DNA of 64,000 bases from Alphaproteobacteria bacterium (lineage in GTDB: Bacteria; Pseudomonadota; Alphaproteobacteria; Micropepsales; Micropepsaceae): assembly GCA_947473475.1 (NCBI GenBank), contig CANJBZ010000017.1, positions 1 through 64,000 on the forward strand. Reading direction: 5' to 3'. The notes under the pieces were generated by a model that worked only from the letters and a program-made list of their open reading frames with translations, ran no database searches and was not told the DNA's origin. The position numbers and the translations under genes are program-made. This document shows, piece by piece, positions 27,054-36,240 of the stretch; position 1 is the stretch's first letter, and every line of letters begins with the position of its first letter.

Positions 27054-27938
27054 CTACTCACGATGACGTGCAATGAGCTCGCGCAGATAGGCCGCAGCGG
27101 CACTTCCCTTCAGCGCGCGGCCCCACATGCCTTCGGCGGCACGGTGATGCAGCGTTAAGGCTTCCGGCGCGGAGGTGATCATCGCCACGCCGACACGGAC
27201 ATTCGGCTCCTCGCCCAGGCGGAAGGGCGACAGAGTCAGCAATTGACGGTCGGGCTGGCGGAAAATCTGGAATCCCGTGTGCGGCAGAGTCTCCGGCACA
27301 ATCCCGATCTGCACGCCGATGGGCTCGCGTTCGACAATGCGGGCGAAGTGTTCGACTTCGGCACGGGCCAGCGCCCGGCGCTCCCGGCGCACATCGTCCG
27401 GCAGGCCGAGCCGGCCCACCATTCCGTTGATGAGAAAGCGGGCAATTTCGGACGCCGCGATCAGGTTCACGATGGCCGGCTGCCGGCGGCGATAGGTTTC
27501 CTTGCGCTGAGTCAGCACCGCCATGATCTCTTCGACTTCGCCTTCGGCGCGCGGGTGATCGTCGACGTTTTCCGGGATGCTCTCTTTCAGCAACTGCCCC
27601 AGCACGGCGTTGAAGGCATCGGACGCCAGCAGATAAGACAGCGGTCCCGCCAGCACGATGATGTGCTCGGCGGTTTCTTCAATCTGCCGCATGCGCTCGA
27701 AATAGGTGACGGCAGAGGCGATATATTCCACGCCCACCCCCAGCAATGTCGGCAGCGACACCTGCAAAAGCTCGGCGAGTTTCTCCAGCGTTTCGATTTT
27801 GACGACTTCGCCTTTTTCGAAACGGTAGAGCGCGGTGCGCGAGATACCGATGCGCTTGGCGACGTCTTCCGCCGAGAGCCCCGACCCGAGCCGGAACGCC
27901 TTCAGCCGGTTGCCGATATCGTCAAAGCGGATCGGCAC
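27054..27938 (-). CDS. XRE-family transcriptional regulator
   Basis: A 294-residue regulator with an N-terminal helix-turn-helix (about 5-62: IGNRLKAFRLGSGLSAEDVAKRIGISRTALYRFEKGEV) and a long all-alpha C-terminal domain without a recognised ligand signature. GTG 27938 is chosen because GGGAG stands seven bases upstream and the HTH then starts at the N terminus; it overlaps the 3' end of the molybdenum hydroxylase large-subunit gene by 17 bases. This placement at the tail of the minus-strand gene set suggests it is co-transcribed with, and controls, the catabolic genes. Confidence 0.85.
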   Translation of the reverse strand: MPIRFDDIGNRLKAFRLGSGLSAEDVAKRIGISRTALYRFEKGEVVKIETLEKLAELLQVSLPTLLGVGVEYIASAVTYFERMRQIEETAEHIIVLAGPLSYLLASDAFNAVLGQLLKESIPENVDDHPRAEGEVEEIMAVLTQRKETYRRRQPAIVNLIAASEIARFLINGMVGRLGLPDDVRRERRALARAEVEHFARIVEREPIGVQIGIVPETLPHTGFQIFRQPDRQLLTLSPFRLGEEPNVRVGVAMITSAPEALTLHHRAAEGMWGRALKGSAAAAYLRELIARHRE

Positions 27939-30276
27939 GCAGCTTCTCCCGTCTTGCAGCATGTATGGCGGCCAAGATTTCCGACGGCATAATAGGCGTG
28001 CGCGTGATCTTCACCCCAAATGGCGAGAGCGCATCTTCAATGGCCGACATGATCGCAGGCGCCGACGGCATCACGCCGCACTCGCCGACGCCTTTCACGC
28101 CCAACGGATTGAGCGGCGACGGCGATTCCATATGAAGCACTTCGATGTGCGGCGTCTCGGTCGAAGTGATCAGTATATAATCGGCAAGAGTGGCGGTGAT
28201 CGGCTGACAATCCGCGTCGAATCCCATCCATTCGAACAACGCGTTGCCGATGCCATGCGCCGCCGCGCCGATAATCTGGCCGTCGACGATCATGGGATTG
28301 ATAACGCGGCCGCAATCATGCGCGATGACGAATTTGCGGATCACCACTTCGCCGGTTTCAGTGTCGACTTCCACTTCCGCCGCGCCCGCGCCATTGGCGA
28401 AAGCCATTTCGTCACGCACGAAGGCTTCACTGGTTTCGAGCCCCGGCGCGATCCCGCCTGGCAATGCAAGCCCAGGAATGCCGGCGACGGAGCGCGCAAT
28501 GTCGCCCAATGATGCGGCGATCTTCGGACGCGCTCTGACGTGTACAAACCCTGCATCGATATCGAGTTCGTCAATTGAGACGTTCAGCAACTTCGCGCCG
28601 ATTGCGATTGTCTTTTCACGCAGCTTCACCGCCGCCAGATGCGCCGACGAACCGGCCATCACGGCCTGACGGCTGTTGAAGCCGCCCATGCCCATCGGAA
28701 TCACCGCGGTGTCACCGGCTGTGACGACGATGTTGTCCATCGCGCCGCCGAACTGATCGGCGACGATTTGGGCCAGCATGGTCTTGGTACTTTGCCCCAT
28801 CGCAGCGGCGCCGGTCATGATGTGAATTTTGCCCGACGGACCGAGACGAACCGTGACCGGCTCGAACGGGCCACGCCCCGTGCCTTTGACGAAGTTCGCT
28901 AGACCCAGACCGATGTAACGGCCACTCGCCCGCGCCGCGAGTTGGCGCGCCCGGAAATCGTCCCAGCCAACCGCGTCCAGCACCATGCGCTGCATTTCGG
29001 GGTAATTGCCGGAATCCAGCACCACCTGCATGCCGCCGCGACTTTTCAGCGGCTTGGCGTAGGGCATCTTTTCGGCAGCAACCAGATTGCGCCGCCGTAC
29101 TTCGGCGCGGTCGATCCTCAATTCGCGCGCCACCCGGTCGAGCAATCGCTCCATGGCGAACGCGCCCTGCGGCTGCCCCGCACCGCGCACCGGCGTCACC
29201 GGCACCTTATTGGTCAACGCCAGCTTCACGCCCAGATGATAGGCCGGCACCTCGTAGGCCAGCGTCACCGTCTGCGCCGATTCATAGGGAAGATTGACGC
29301 CGCGCGCGGTGTAAGCGCCGTGCTCGTGGATCAGCGTTCCACGCACGCCCAGAATGCGCGCCTCACTGTCCACCGCGATTTCCACATCCCAGAATTGGTC
29401 GCGTTCCTGCGTGGTGGCGACGAAATGTTCGCGCCGGTCTTCCACCCATTTGACGGGACGTTGCAGCAATATCGCCGCCAGCGGCACCGCCACATCTTCC
29501 GGATAGAAAATCAGCTTCGGTCCGAAACCGCCGCCGACATCGGGCGTAATCACGCGCACGCGATGTTCGTCCCAACCCAGCATGTCGCACAGCAGGCGCA
29601 TCGCCGTATGCGGCGTCTGCGTCGAGCTGAACAGCGTCAGCCGTTCCTCATTGGCATCGTAACGCGCAACAGCACCGCGGCATTCCAGCGAATGGCCACC
29701 ACCGCGATGCTGCCACAGCGTTTCGCGAAACACATGCGGCGCACCGGCAAAGGCGCGCGCGACATCGCCATAGGCGACATCGAATTCGGCCAAAAGATTG
29801 TGCGGCGCGCCGCGATGCACCGTAGGCGACGCCTTCTCCAATGCCGCGCGCGCATCGCCAATGGCCGGCAGTATCTCGTAATCGACATTGACCAACGCCG
29901 CCGCGTCTTCGGCGATGTAGCGGTTCTTGGCGATGACAATCGCAACCGGCTCGCCGACATGGACGACTTCATCCTTGGCGAGCACCGGGCGATTGACGTC
30001 CTGGCGATAGGCGGGGCTCGGCAGACCGACGATCAGCCGGTCGATCTTCAGCAGCGGCGCGAAGTCCGCTGCCGTGTAAACCGCGAACACGCCGGGCACT
30101 TCCAGCGCGGCGCTTGTGTCGATTGCCGTGATCGCGGCGTGGCCGAACGGGCTGCGCACGAAGGCTGCATGCGCCAGCTCCGGCCATTTAATGTCGTCGA
30201 TGAACCGGCCTTTGCCCGTCAGCAATGCGGGGTCTTCGATCCGCCCAACGCGATTGCCGAAGGTTCGCAGGCTCAC
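27922..30276 (-). CDS. Molybdenum hydroxylase large subunit, CoxL form II/xanthine dehydrogenase type
   Basis: A 784-residue molybdopterin subunit of the CO dehydrogenase/xanthine dehydrogenase family. The active-site loop reads PVTPVRGAGQPQGAFAMER, the form II type, not the AYRCSFR of true CO dehydrogenase. Other landmarks are RIEDPALLTGKGRFIDDI (N terminus), TPDVGGGFGPKL and GVKGVGECGVMPSAPAI. The GTG at 30276 overlaps the TGA of the 2Fe-2S gene (GTGA), so the subunits are translationally coupled. Together with the FAD and 2Fe-2S subunits it forms a cytoplasmic three-subunit hydroxylase; the substrate is probably a heteroaromatic acid or related compound. Confidence 0.9.
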   Translation of the reverse strand: MSLRTFGNRVGRIEDPALLTGKGRFIDDIKWPELAHAAFVRSPFGHAAITAIDTSAALEVPGVFAVYTAADFAPLLKIDRLIVGLPSPAYRQDVNRPVLAKDEVVHVGEPVAIVIAKNRYIAEDAAALVNVDYEILPAIGDARAALEKASPTVHRGAPHNLLAEFDVAYGDVARAFAGAPHVFRETLWQHRGGGHSLECRGAVARYDANEERLTLFSSTQTPHTAMRLLCDMLGWDEHRVRVITPDVGGGFGPKLIFYPEDVAVPLAAILLQRPVKWVEDRREHFVATTQERDQFWDVEIAVDSEARILGVRGTLIHEHGAYTARGVNLPYESAQTVTLAYEVPAYHLGVKLALTNKVPVTPVRGAGQPQGAFAMERLLDRVARELRIDRAEVRRRNLVAAEKMPYAKPLKSRGGMQVVLDSGNYPEMQRMVLDAVGWDDFRARQLAARASGRYIGLGLANFVKGTGRGPFEPVTVRLGPSGKIHIMTGAAAMGQSTKTMLAQIVADQFGGAMDNIVVTAGDTAVIPMGMGGFNSRQAVMAGSSAHLAAVKLREKTIAIGAKLLNVSIDELDIDAGFVHVRARPKIAASLGDIARSVAGIPGLALPGGIAPGLETSEAFVRDEMAFANGAGAAEVEVDTETGEVVIRKFVIAHDCGRVINPMIVDGQIIGAAAHGIGNALFEWMGFDADCQPITATLADYILITSTETPHIEVLHMESPSPLNPLGVKGVGECGVMPSAPAIMSAIEDALSPFGVKITRTPIMPSEILAAIHAARREKLRADPL

Positions 30277-30767
30277 GAAGCTTCCTTGGCCGCCTTCAAA
30301 CGCTGCGCCGCATCGAGCGCCGCCGCGACGATGCCCTGGTAGCCCGTGCAGCGGCAGAGATTGCCGGAAATGGCGATGCGGACTTCCTGTTCCGTCGGAT
30401 CGGGATTGTCGCGCAGGAATTCCAGCAGCGTCGTCAGCATGCCCGGCGTGCAGAAGCCGCATTGCAGGCCGTGATTGTCGCGGAAGGCTTCCTGCAGCGG
30501 GTGCATCTGCTCTTCCGACGGGGCAATCCCTTCCACCGTCAGAATTTCATGGCCGTCGGCTTGCACCGCCAGCATCAGGCACGAGCGGGCCGAATAGCCA
30601 TCGAACAGTATCGTGCATGCGCCGCACACGCCGTGTTCGCAGCCCAGATGCGTTCCGGTCAGCCCAAGCTGCTGGCGCATGAAATCGGCCAGCGTCCAGC
30701 GGACCTCGACTTCTTCTTCGTATCTTTTGCCGTTGATGGTGACGGCGATTTTCCGCGTCTCGCTCAT
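30273..30767 (-). CDS. 2Fe-2S subunit of molybdenum hydroxylase, CoxS type
   Basis: A 164-residue iron-sulfur subunit. The first cluster site is [16 protein letters not shown]...SC (about 44-66); the second is [12 protein letters not shown] and [10 protein letters not shown] (about 105-144), the canonical CoxS/XdhC-domain pattern. It starts within a four-base ATGA overlap with the FAD-subunit gene and ends in a GTGA overlap with the large-subunit gene, giving the compact order FAD subunit, 2Fe-2S subunit, large subunit. Confidence 0.93.
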   Translation of the reverse strand: MSETRKIAVTINGKRYEEEVEVRWTLADFMRQQLGLTGTHLGCEHGVCGACTILFDGYSARSCLMLAVQADGHEILTVEGIAPSEEQMHPLQEAFRDNHGLQCGFCTPGMLTTLLEFLRDNPDPTEQEVRIAISGNLCRCTGYQGIVAAALDAAQRLKAAKEAS

Positions 30768-31630
30768 GCTTTCCCCACACGTCCGAGTGCCGCGACCAGC
30801 GCGCGGCGCGACATCACCGTCGCCAAATGCTGCCGGTAGTTAGCCGGGGCGTGCACGTCGTCGATGGCAGCCACCTTGCGGCATTCCTCACAAACCTCAC
30901 GGAAGAAGTCTTCCGAGCCCTTTTGCCCGATCAACGCCTGCTCCACCGCGCGAACGCGCACCGGCGTCACTGAGACGCCGCCGAGTGTCACCGAGGCCCG
31001 CGTGATTTTGCCGTTGGAGTCCGTCTCCAGCAGCGCCGCCGCCGAGGCAATTGCGAAATCGCCGTGCCGCCGCGCGAATTCGACAAACCCGTAACCGTGT
31101 CCGGCCGGCCAGCGCGGGAAGCGCACGCCGGTCACCAGTTCGTTCGCCTCAATCGCCGTCGTCATAAAGGTGACGGGGAATTGCGCGAACGGAATTTCCC
31201 GCGTGCCGTTCGGCCCCGCCACCGTCACCACCGCATCATGCGCGGCCGCCATGGTGACAAGCTCCGCCGAGGGATCGAGATGGCACAGCGAGCCGCCGAT
31301 CGTGCCGCGATTGCGCGTCTGGCGATGGCCGACATTCAGGATGGCTTCGTGGATGATCGGAAAGCGCGCCTTCACCACATCGGAGAATTCGATATCGCGC
31401 TGCCGCGTCATCGCGCCGAACTCGATCACCCCATCCGTCTCGCGGATGTAGCAGAGAGCAGCAATCTTGTTGATGTCGATCACATCGTCGGGCAGCACAT
31501 ACCGCATATTCAGCATCGGCATCAGCGATTGCCCGCCGGCCAGCACCTTGGCGTTGTCGAGCGTGCTCAGCAGCCCGATGGCTTCATCGACTGTTCTGGG
31601 ATCGTGATAACGAAACGGAGGCGGTTTCAT
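30764..31630 (-). CDS. FAD-binding subunit of molybdenum hydroxylase, CoxM type
   Basis: A 288-residue FAD-binding subunit. It opens MKPPPFRYHDPRTVDEAIGLL and carries the two FAD loops AGGQSLMPMLNMR (about 32-44) and RNRGTIGGSLCHLDPSAE (about 107-124). It accepts electrons from the 2Fe-2S subunit and passes them to NAD or a quinone. First gene of the three-subunit set; UbiD lies 14 bases upstream, so all four are likely one transcript. Confidence 0.93.
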   Translation of the reverse strand: MKPPPFRYHDPRTVDEAIGLLSTLDNAKVLAGGQSLMPMLNMRYVLPDDVIDINKIAALCYIRETDGVIEFGAMTRQRDIEFSDVVKARFPIIHEAILNVGHRQTRNRGTIGGSLCHLDPSAELVTMAAAHDAVVTVAGPNGTREIPFAQFPVTFMTTAIEANELVTGVRFPRWPAGHGYGFVEFARRHGDFAIASAAALLETDSNGKITRASVTLGGVSVTPVRVRAVEQALIGQKGSEDFFREVCEECRKVAAIDDVHAPANYRQHLATVMSRRALVAALGRVGKA

Positions 31631-31644
31631 GCCTGTCGTCCTGG

Positions 31645-33075
31645 TTACGTGCGCGGCAGGAACTTAGCGAATTTCGCGCGGATTCTCTCATCCAAATCTT
31701 TGGAATTGCGTACCACCTGCGGGAACGTGTCGCGGCGGTGCCACGGTTTGCAGGCATCGATCACGACGCGGGCGTTGCGGCGGTCGTTTTCGCTATAGAC
31801 CATCGGGTCGAGCACCGTGCTCCAGCAGCCCTTGAGGACCTCCAGGTCCTCGCGCGGGTCGAAGCGGGTACACATGGCCCACAGAACCTTGTCCATGTCT
31901 GCGGGGTCGATGTCGTCGTCCACCACCACCACAAAGCGGTTGGCATAAGCCCCCGCATGGCACTGCGAGGCAATCAGCCCCGCCTGCTTCGAATGGCCGG
32001 CATAAAGCTGCTTAATCGCCACCGTCAGCCACAGGCGGCTGCCGCCAGCCTCATGCGCCCACACGCCCTTCACTTCCGGGATGCCCGCCGCTTCGAGCTG
32101 ATTCCACACCGCGCCCGAACGATACGTTCCCCGATAGAAGGAATCATCGTCCGGCGGCACGCCGGGAATGGCGCCCATCAGGATGGGATTGTTGCGGTGC
32201 ATGAAGGTTTCGATGCGGATGGCAGGCTCTTTCTTGAGACCCCCGGCGTAGTAGCCGGTCCACTCGCCCAACGGACCTTCCAAGATCAGGTCGTTGGGAT
32301 AAACGAAGCCTTCAAAGGCGATTTCCGCATGCGCCGGAATGGGCAGGCCCGTCTTCGGCCCGTGAATGACTTCCACCGGCTCGCCGATCAACCCGCCCGC
32401 CGCGTCATATTCGTTTTTGCCGTAAGGAATTTCGAGCCCGGCGATCATGAACAGGCTGGGATGCATGCCGCACACCACCGCGATGGGGCATGGCTCGCCC
32501 TTGTCATGATAGCTGCGCATGATGATATCGCCATGCTTGCCCTTGGAGCACATGATCGAGGCGACGCCCGGTTCATGCGCCTGCACGCGATAGGCGCCAT
32601 AATTGATCCAGCCCGTGTCGCGGTGCTTCATCACCACCATGTCGCCGGTGCCGATGTAGTAACCGCCATCCAGTTCATGCCATTTCGGCACGGGGATTTT
32701 GAAAATGTCGACGTCCTTGCCTTCGGACACATTCTCCAGCAGCGCGCCGGTTTTCACCAACTGAGGCGGAATGGCCTTGGCGTCCTTCATGTGCTTGCGC
32801 CAGAAATGGACGAGGTCGATGGCGCTGGCATCGGCCGAATGCCCGAGCGTCAGATGAATGCGCTTGATGGAGGTAAGGATATTGGCGACGACCCGATGGC
32901 CCTTGGGATAGCCGGGAATGTCGTCGAACAACACCGCCTGATTGCCGGCCTTGCGCTGATAAAAGTCGACGATGCCGCCGATCTCTTCCTCGCGTCCCGC
33001 GCCGGAGATGTGCTGGACTTCGCCAGCAGCATCCATCTTGGCAATCCAGCTTCTCAGATCCTGCGTCGTCAACAC
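31645..33075 (-). CDS. UbiD-family (prenyl-FMN dependent) decarboxylase
   Basis: A 476-residue UbiD-type enzyme that reversibly decarboxylates unsaturated or (hetero)aromatic acids with prenylated FMN. Family residues are visible: INYGAYRVQ with Arg163, and the acidic pair Glu266/Glu271 in LEGPLGEWTGYYAGG. The start is GTG 33075 with GGGAGG just upstream; TTG 33072 is an alternative. No ubiX-like prenyltransferase gene is in the window. Position beside a molybdenum hydroxylase and an aromatic-acid carrier argues for catabolism, not ubiquinone synthesis. Confidence 0.9.
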   Translation of the reverse strand: MLTTQDLRSWIAKMDAAGEVQHISGAGREEEIGGIVDFYQRKAGNQAVLFDDIPGYPKGHRVVANILTSIKRIHLTLGHSADASAIDLVHFWRKHMKDAKAIPPQLVKTGALLENVSEGKDVDIFKIPVPKWHELDGGYYIGTGDMVVMKHRDTGWINYGAYRVQAHEPGVASIMCSKGKHGDIIMRSYHDKGEPCPIAVVCGMHPSLFMIAGLEIPYGKNEYDAAGGLIGEPVEVIHGPKTGLPIPAHAEIAFEGFVYPNDLILEGPLGEWTGYYAGGLKKEPAIRIETFMHRNNPILMGAIPGVPPDDDSFYRGTYRSGAVWNQLEAAGIPEVKGVWAHEAGGSRLWLTVAIKQLYAGHSKQAGLIASQCHAGAYANRFVVVVDDDIDPADMDKVLWAMCTRFDPREDLEVLKGCWSTVLDPMVYSENDRRNARVVIDACKPWHRRDTFPQVVRNSKDLDERIRAKFAKFLPRT

Positions 33076-33096
33076 ATCCTCCCTCGGCCGCGCACC

Positions 33097-34185
33097 TTAA
33101 TGGTGGTCACGGCCCACCGCATCGGCGACCGATGCATAACCATCGGCCTTCAGGCACGCCGCAAGCTCCGTCTTAATGCGGTTGGCGAGCCCTGGGCCGT
33201 GAAAGACCATCGCCGAATACACCTGGACCAGCGAGGCCCCCGCCTTGATCTTGGCGTAGGCATCGGCGCCCGACGCTACTCCGCCACAGCCGATGAGGGG
33301 AATACGCCCCTTCGTCAAGCGGTAAATCTCCGACAGGCAGGCCGTGGCCTGCTTCAGCAACGGCGCACCGGATAACCCACCCGCTTCGCTTTTCTCCGGG
33401 CTTTTCAGCGATACCGGCCGCTCGATGGTGGTGTTGCCGATGATAAGACCATCCACGCCCGTTGCGAGTGCGACTTCCGCAATATCGGAAAGCTGCTCGG
33501 GCGAAAGGTCCGGTCCGACCTTGGCCAGCAGCGGCGGCTTCCTGCCACCGGCCACCGCCTTGTCGCGGGCCGCCAGTACGCGCTTCAAAAGGTCCTCAAT
33601 CGGCGCGCGCGCCTGCATGGCGCGCAGGCCAGGCGTATTGGGCGAAGAAATATTGCAGACTAGATAATCCGCCAGCTTCGCCACCGTCTCGATGCCGATC
33701 ACATAATCGGCCGCGCCGTCGACGGTCTCTTTATTCTTGCCGACATTGGCGCCGACAATGCCGGGCGCGCGACGGCGATGGTAGCGGGCAGCCATGCGCT
33801 TGGCGAACGCGTCAACGCCACCGCTGTTGAATCCCAGCCGGTTGATGACGCCTTGATCCTCATCGAGCCGGAAAAGGCGCGGCTTCGGATTGCCCGGCTG
33901 CGGTTTCGGCGTAACCGTGCCCGCTTCCACAAAGCCAAATCCCAGCGCGAGAATGGCATCGACCGCGCGGGCATCCTTGTCGAAGCCGGCGGCAAGTCCA
34001 ATCGGATTCGTAAAATCGAGGCCCCAGACGCGCGTCTTCAGCACCGGATCGTCGGGCGCCGCGCGCTGTCCGACCAACCCATGTTCAAGCGCAAACAGCA
34101 CCGCATGATGCGCCGTTTCCGGCGGCAGCGTGTAGAGGGCGTTCAGCGCGATCTTATCCACGATGCGCGCCCTTACTCCGGTCAT
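33097..34185 (-). CDS. pyrD: Dihydroorotate dehydrogenase, quinone type (class 2)
   Basis: A 362-residue membrane-associated enzyme that oxidises dihydroorotate to orotate with quinone. Class 2 features: an N-terminal amphipathic segment, FTNPIGLAAGFDKDARAVDAI, GAGTVTPKPQPGNPKPRLFRL-type loop, and the catalytic-serine motif NISSPNTPGLR. The ATG at 34185 sits at the very edge of a GC-rich palindromic repeat (34184-34332), and the repeat's GGGGGAGGT forms the only ribosome-binding-like sequence, at unusually short spacing. It lies 21 bases upstream of ubiD. A second, class 1B-like system is encoded 5.5 kb away. Confidence 0.93.
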   Translation of the reverse strand: MTGVRARIVDKIALNALYTLPPETAHHAVLFALEHGLVGQRAAPDDPVLKTRVWGLDFTNPIGLAAGFDKDARAVDAILALGFGFVEAGTVTPKPQPGNPKPRLFRLDEDQGVINRLGFNSGGVDAFAKRMAARYHRRRAPGIVGANVGKNKETVDGAADYVIGIETVAKLADYLVCNISSPNTPGLRAMQARAPIEDLLKRVLAARDKAVAGGRKPPLLAKVGPDLSPEQLSDIAEVALATGVDGLIIGNTTIERPVSLKSPEKSEAGGLSGAPLLKQATACLSEIYRLTKGRIPLIGCGGVASGADAYAKIKAGASLVQVYSAMVFHGPGLANRIKTELAACLKADGYASVADAVGRDHH

Positions 34186-34332
34186 CACCTCCCCCAACGC
34201 GGGGAGGTCGAAATTGGGAGCGCAGCGAGCAATTTCGGGTGGGGGGAGTGTGTCCAACGCGATACCCCCACCCGGCCTGCTTCGCGCGCGTGCGCGCTTC
34301 GCAAGCCGACCTCCCCGCAAGGGGGAGGTGAT
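34184..34332. repeat. GC-rich palindromic repeat overlapping the pyrD start
   Basis: Outer inverted ends ATCACCTCCCCC (34184-34195) and GGGGGAGGTGAT (34321-34332) enclose AACGCGGGGAGGTCGAAATT-like and CGACCTCCCCGC pieces plus a GC-rich centre (CGCGCGCGTGCGCGC). The proximal end contains the pyrD start codon. It fills the whole gap between pyrD and the CoxG-like gene. Confidence 0.8.
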
Positions 34333-34353
34333 TGGAAGAGGAGCGGCCCGCCA

Positions 34354-34956
34354 TCATTTCCCGCCAAACAGACTGCGGAAGAAGCTCTTCATCACCATCC
34401 AGATCAGCGTGAAGCCGGACAGCGATTGCGCTTTCGGCGCCGGCGGCGGAACGGGGGCAGCCGTGGCTTGCTCCGCGCCCGGACGCGGCTCGGCGGCAGC
34501 GGCTTGCGCGGCAAGCTGTGCTTTCAGGGTGTCGGCAAACTGGCCGATAAGCTGTTGCGCGACGTCCTGTATCAATCCAGACGCGCGGCCATACTGCGCC
34601 ACCGCGCCAGAGAGTGTGAGGTCCGTCTTAACCAGAACGCGCGAACCGGCGGCCGTCGGTTCCAGATGAAAATCGACTGTCGCATTCGCGCCGCCGCGCC
34701 CTTTTGCGTCTTTGCCCTGCGCCTTCGCGCGCGCCTTGTGAGCGGCTTCGTCGATCTCGGTGAATTTCACTTGTCCGCCAAACGTCAGCGCAACGGGGCC
34801 AAGCTTCACGGACACCTTTCCGGCATAGGTGTCCTTGTCCACGACGCCGGTCAGTTCCGCACCGGGCATGCAAGGCGCGATGCGCGGAATGTCCATCAGA
34901 ACTTTCCACGCGTCCGGCGGCGGCAAAGGCACTTCGAAGCTGTTGTTGATTTCCAT
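34354..34956 (-). CDS. CoxG-like SRPBCC-domain protein
   Basis: A 200-residue protein whose first ~145 residues are a CO dehydrogenase subunit G (CoxG/SRPBCC) domain: MEINNSFEVPLPPPDAWKVLMDIPRIAPCMPGAEL and the closing DVAQQLIGQFADTL. A Pro/Ala-rich linker leads to a hydrophobic C terminus (SGFTLIWMVMKSFFRSLFGGK) that probably anchors it to the membrane. CoxG proteins recruit or assemble molybdenum hydroxylases at the membrane, so it probably serves the CoxMSL-type enzyme encoded 3-4 kb downstream on the same strand. Confidence 0.88.
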   Translation of the reverse strand: MEINNSFEVPLPPPDAWKVLMDIPRIAPCMPGAELTGVVDKDTYAGKVSVKLGPVALTFGGQVKFTEIDEAAHKARAKAQGKDAKGRGGANATVDFHLEPTAAGSRVLVKTDLTLSGAVAQYGRASGLIQDVAQQLIGQFADTLKAQLAAQAAAAEPRPGAEQATAAPVPPPAPKAQSLSGFTLIWMVMKSFFRSLFGGK

Positions 34957-34965
34957 GTCTTTGTC

Positions 34966-36240
34966 CTAGGCCAGCCGCTCGGCGCACCAGCGCGCGCAAC
35001 TTAGAAGCAATTCGTCTTCATACAGACGGCCGGCAAGCTGAATGCCGATGGGCAGGCCGTTTGGACCTTTGTACCCCGGCAAGGTGATCGTCGGCGTGTG
35101 CAGCGCGGTCCAGAATTCCTGAAAACGCGTGTCGCCCGTATAGTCCAGCCCCTTCGGCGCCTCGCCTGTCACGGCCGGCGCGAGAAGAATATCGCAATCG
35201 CCGAACACATCCGGCACCTGATCGCGACACTGCTTGATGCGCTTGAGCGACGCAATGTACCGGTCGTGGGGAATAGAAAGGCCTTCCTCGACCTGCCGCG
35301 TCAAACCGGCACTGATCAGCGCGCGATGGGTGTTCCATTCATGCGCCAGTGCTTTGGCGCGTTCGACGGGGTTCACGACCGTGCGCGCTTCCTGCAACGC
35401 GCTGAAACTATCCGGCAGAGCGACGTCCACAATCTCCGCGCCGGCAGCAGCAAAGCGGCGGGCGGCATCTTCGACCGCGTGCTTGGATTCCGGCAGCGCA
35501 GTGTCCCAAAGATACGTGCGGCACAATCCGATTTTCGGTGCGCCGTCACGGCGCGGCGCTAGGGGGCGCGCAATCAGCACGCTACCGACCAGATCGACAT
35601 CGTCGACGCTGCGGCCGATCAAACCGATGGTGTCCCGCGATTCCGCCGCAAACTTCATGCCGCCGCGCGGAATGAGATTATACGTCGGCTTATAACCGAC
35701 CGCCCCGTTGAACGAGGCCGGCCGCAGCACCGAACCGCCGGTCTGCGTGCCGTAAGCAACCGTACACATGAAATCGGCAACCGCCGCCGCCGAACCGCTT
35801 GAGGAGCCGCCCGGCGTGTGTTCGAGATTATGCGGATTGCGCGTGACGTTCGGCGTCAGCCCGGCGAATTCGCAGGTAATCGTTTTTCCCAGAATGACCG
35901 CACCCGCTCGCCGCGCCAGCGCAACGGACGATGCATCCGCAAAGGTGCGGTTGTTCCGATAGATGGGCGAACCCATATCGGTCGGCATCTCGAAGGTGTC
36001 GATAATATCCTTGATGCCGAGCGGAACGCCCGCAAGCACACCTTTATTCGCGGCCTGATCGACCGCGCGCGCCTGCTTCAGCGCAAGTTCGGGATCGATA
36101 AACGCCCATGCCCTAACCTGCGTGTCGCGCTCTTCGACGCGATCCAAACAGGCCCGCGTCACAGCTTCCGCAGTGAAACGCCCGCTCGCTACGCCGCAGG
36201 CAATCTCACTGGCCGAAAGCTGATTGAGCGGCAGCACCAT
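34966..36240 (-). CDS. Amidase-signature family hydrolase
   Basis: A 424-residue amidase-signature enzyme that hydrolyses an amide to acid and ammonia. The Ser-cisSer-Lys triad is visible: Lys77 (PLGIKDIID), the GGSSSGS stretch at 144-150 and the nucleophile Ser170 (GTQTGGSVLRP). It follows the FAD-dehydrogenase gene with no gap (TAA then ATG) and precedes the CoxG-like gene by 9 bases, so it belongs to the same transcription unit. It could act on an amide intermediate of the pathway, including the amide product of the nitrile hydratase-like enzyme encoded near 52 kb. Confidence 0.9.
   Translation of the reverse strand: MVLPLNQLSASEIACGVASGRFTAEAVTRACLDRVEERDTQVRAWAFIDPELALKQARAVDQAANKGVLAGVPLGIKDIIDTFEMPTDMGSPIYRNNRTFADASSVALARRAGAVILGKTITCEFAGLTPNVTRNPHNLEHTPGGSSSGSAAAVADFMCTVAYGTQTGGSVLRPASFNGAVGYKPTYNLIPRGGMKFAAESRDTIGLIGRSVDDVDLVGSVLIARPLAPRRDGAPKIGLCRTYLWDTALPESKHAVEDAARRFAAAGAEIVDVALPDSFSALQEARTVVNPVERAKALAHEWNTHRALISAGLTRQVEEGLSIPHDRYIASLKRIKQCRDQVPDVFGDCDILLAPAVTGEAPKGLDYTGDTRFQEFWTALHTPTITLPGYKGPNGLPIGIQLAGRLYEDELLLSCARWCAERLA

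Noticed and set aside
31738-33375. A 545-codon plus-strand frame across ubiD and pyrD
   Set aside because: Antisense shadow of two well-conserved enzymes, with no ribosome-binding site and biased His/Arg/Ala composition.
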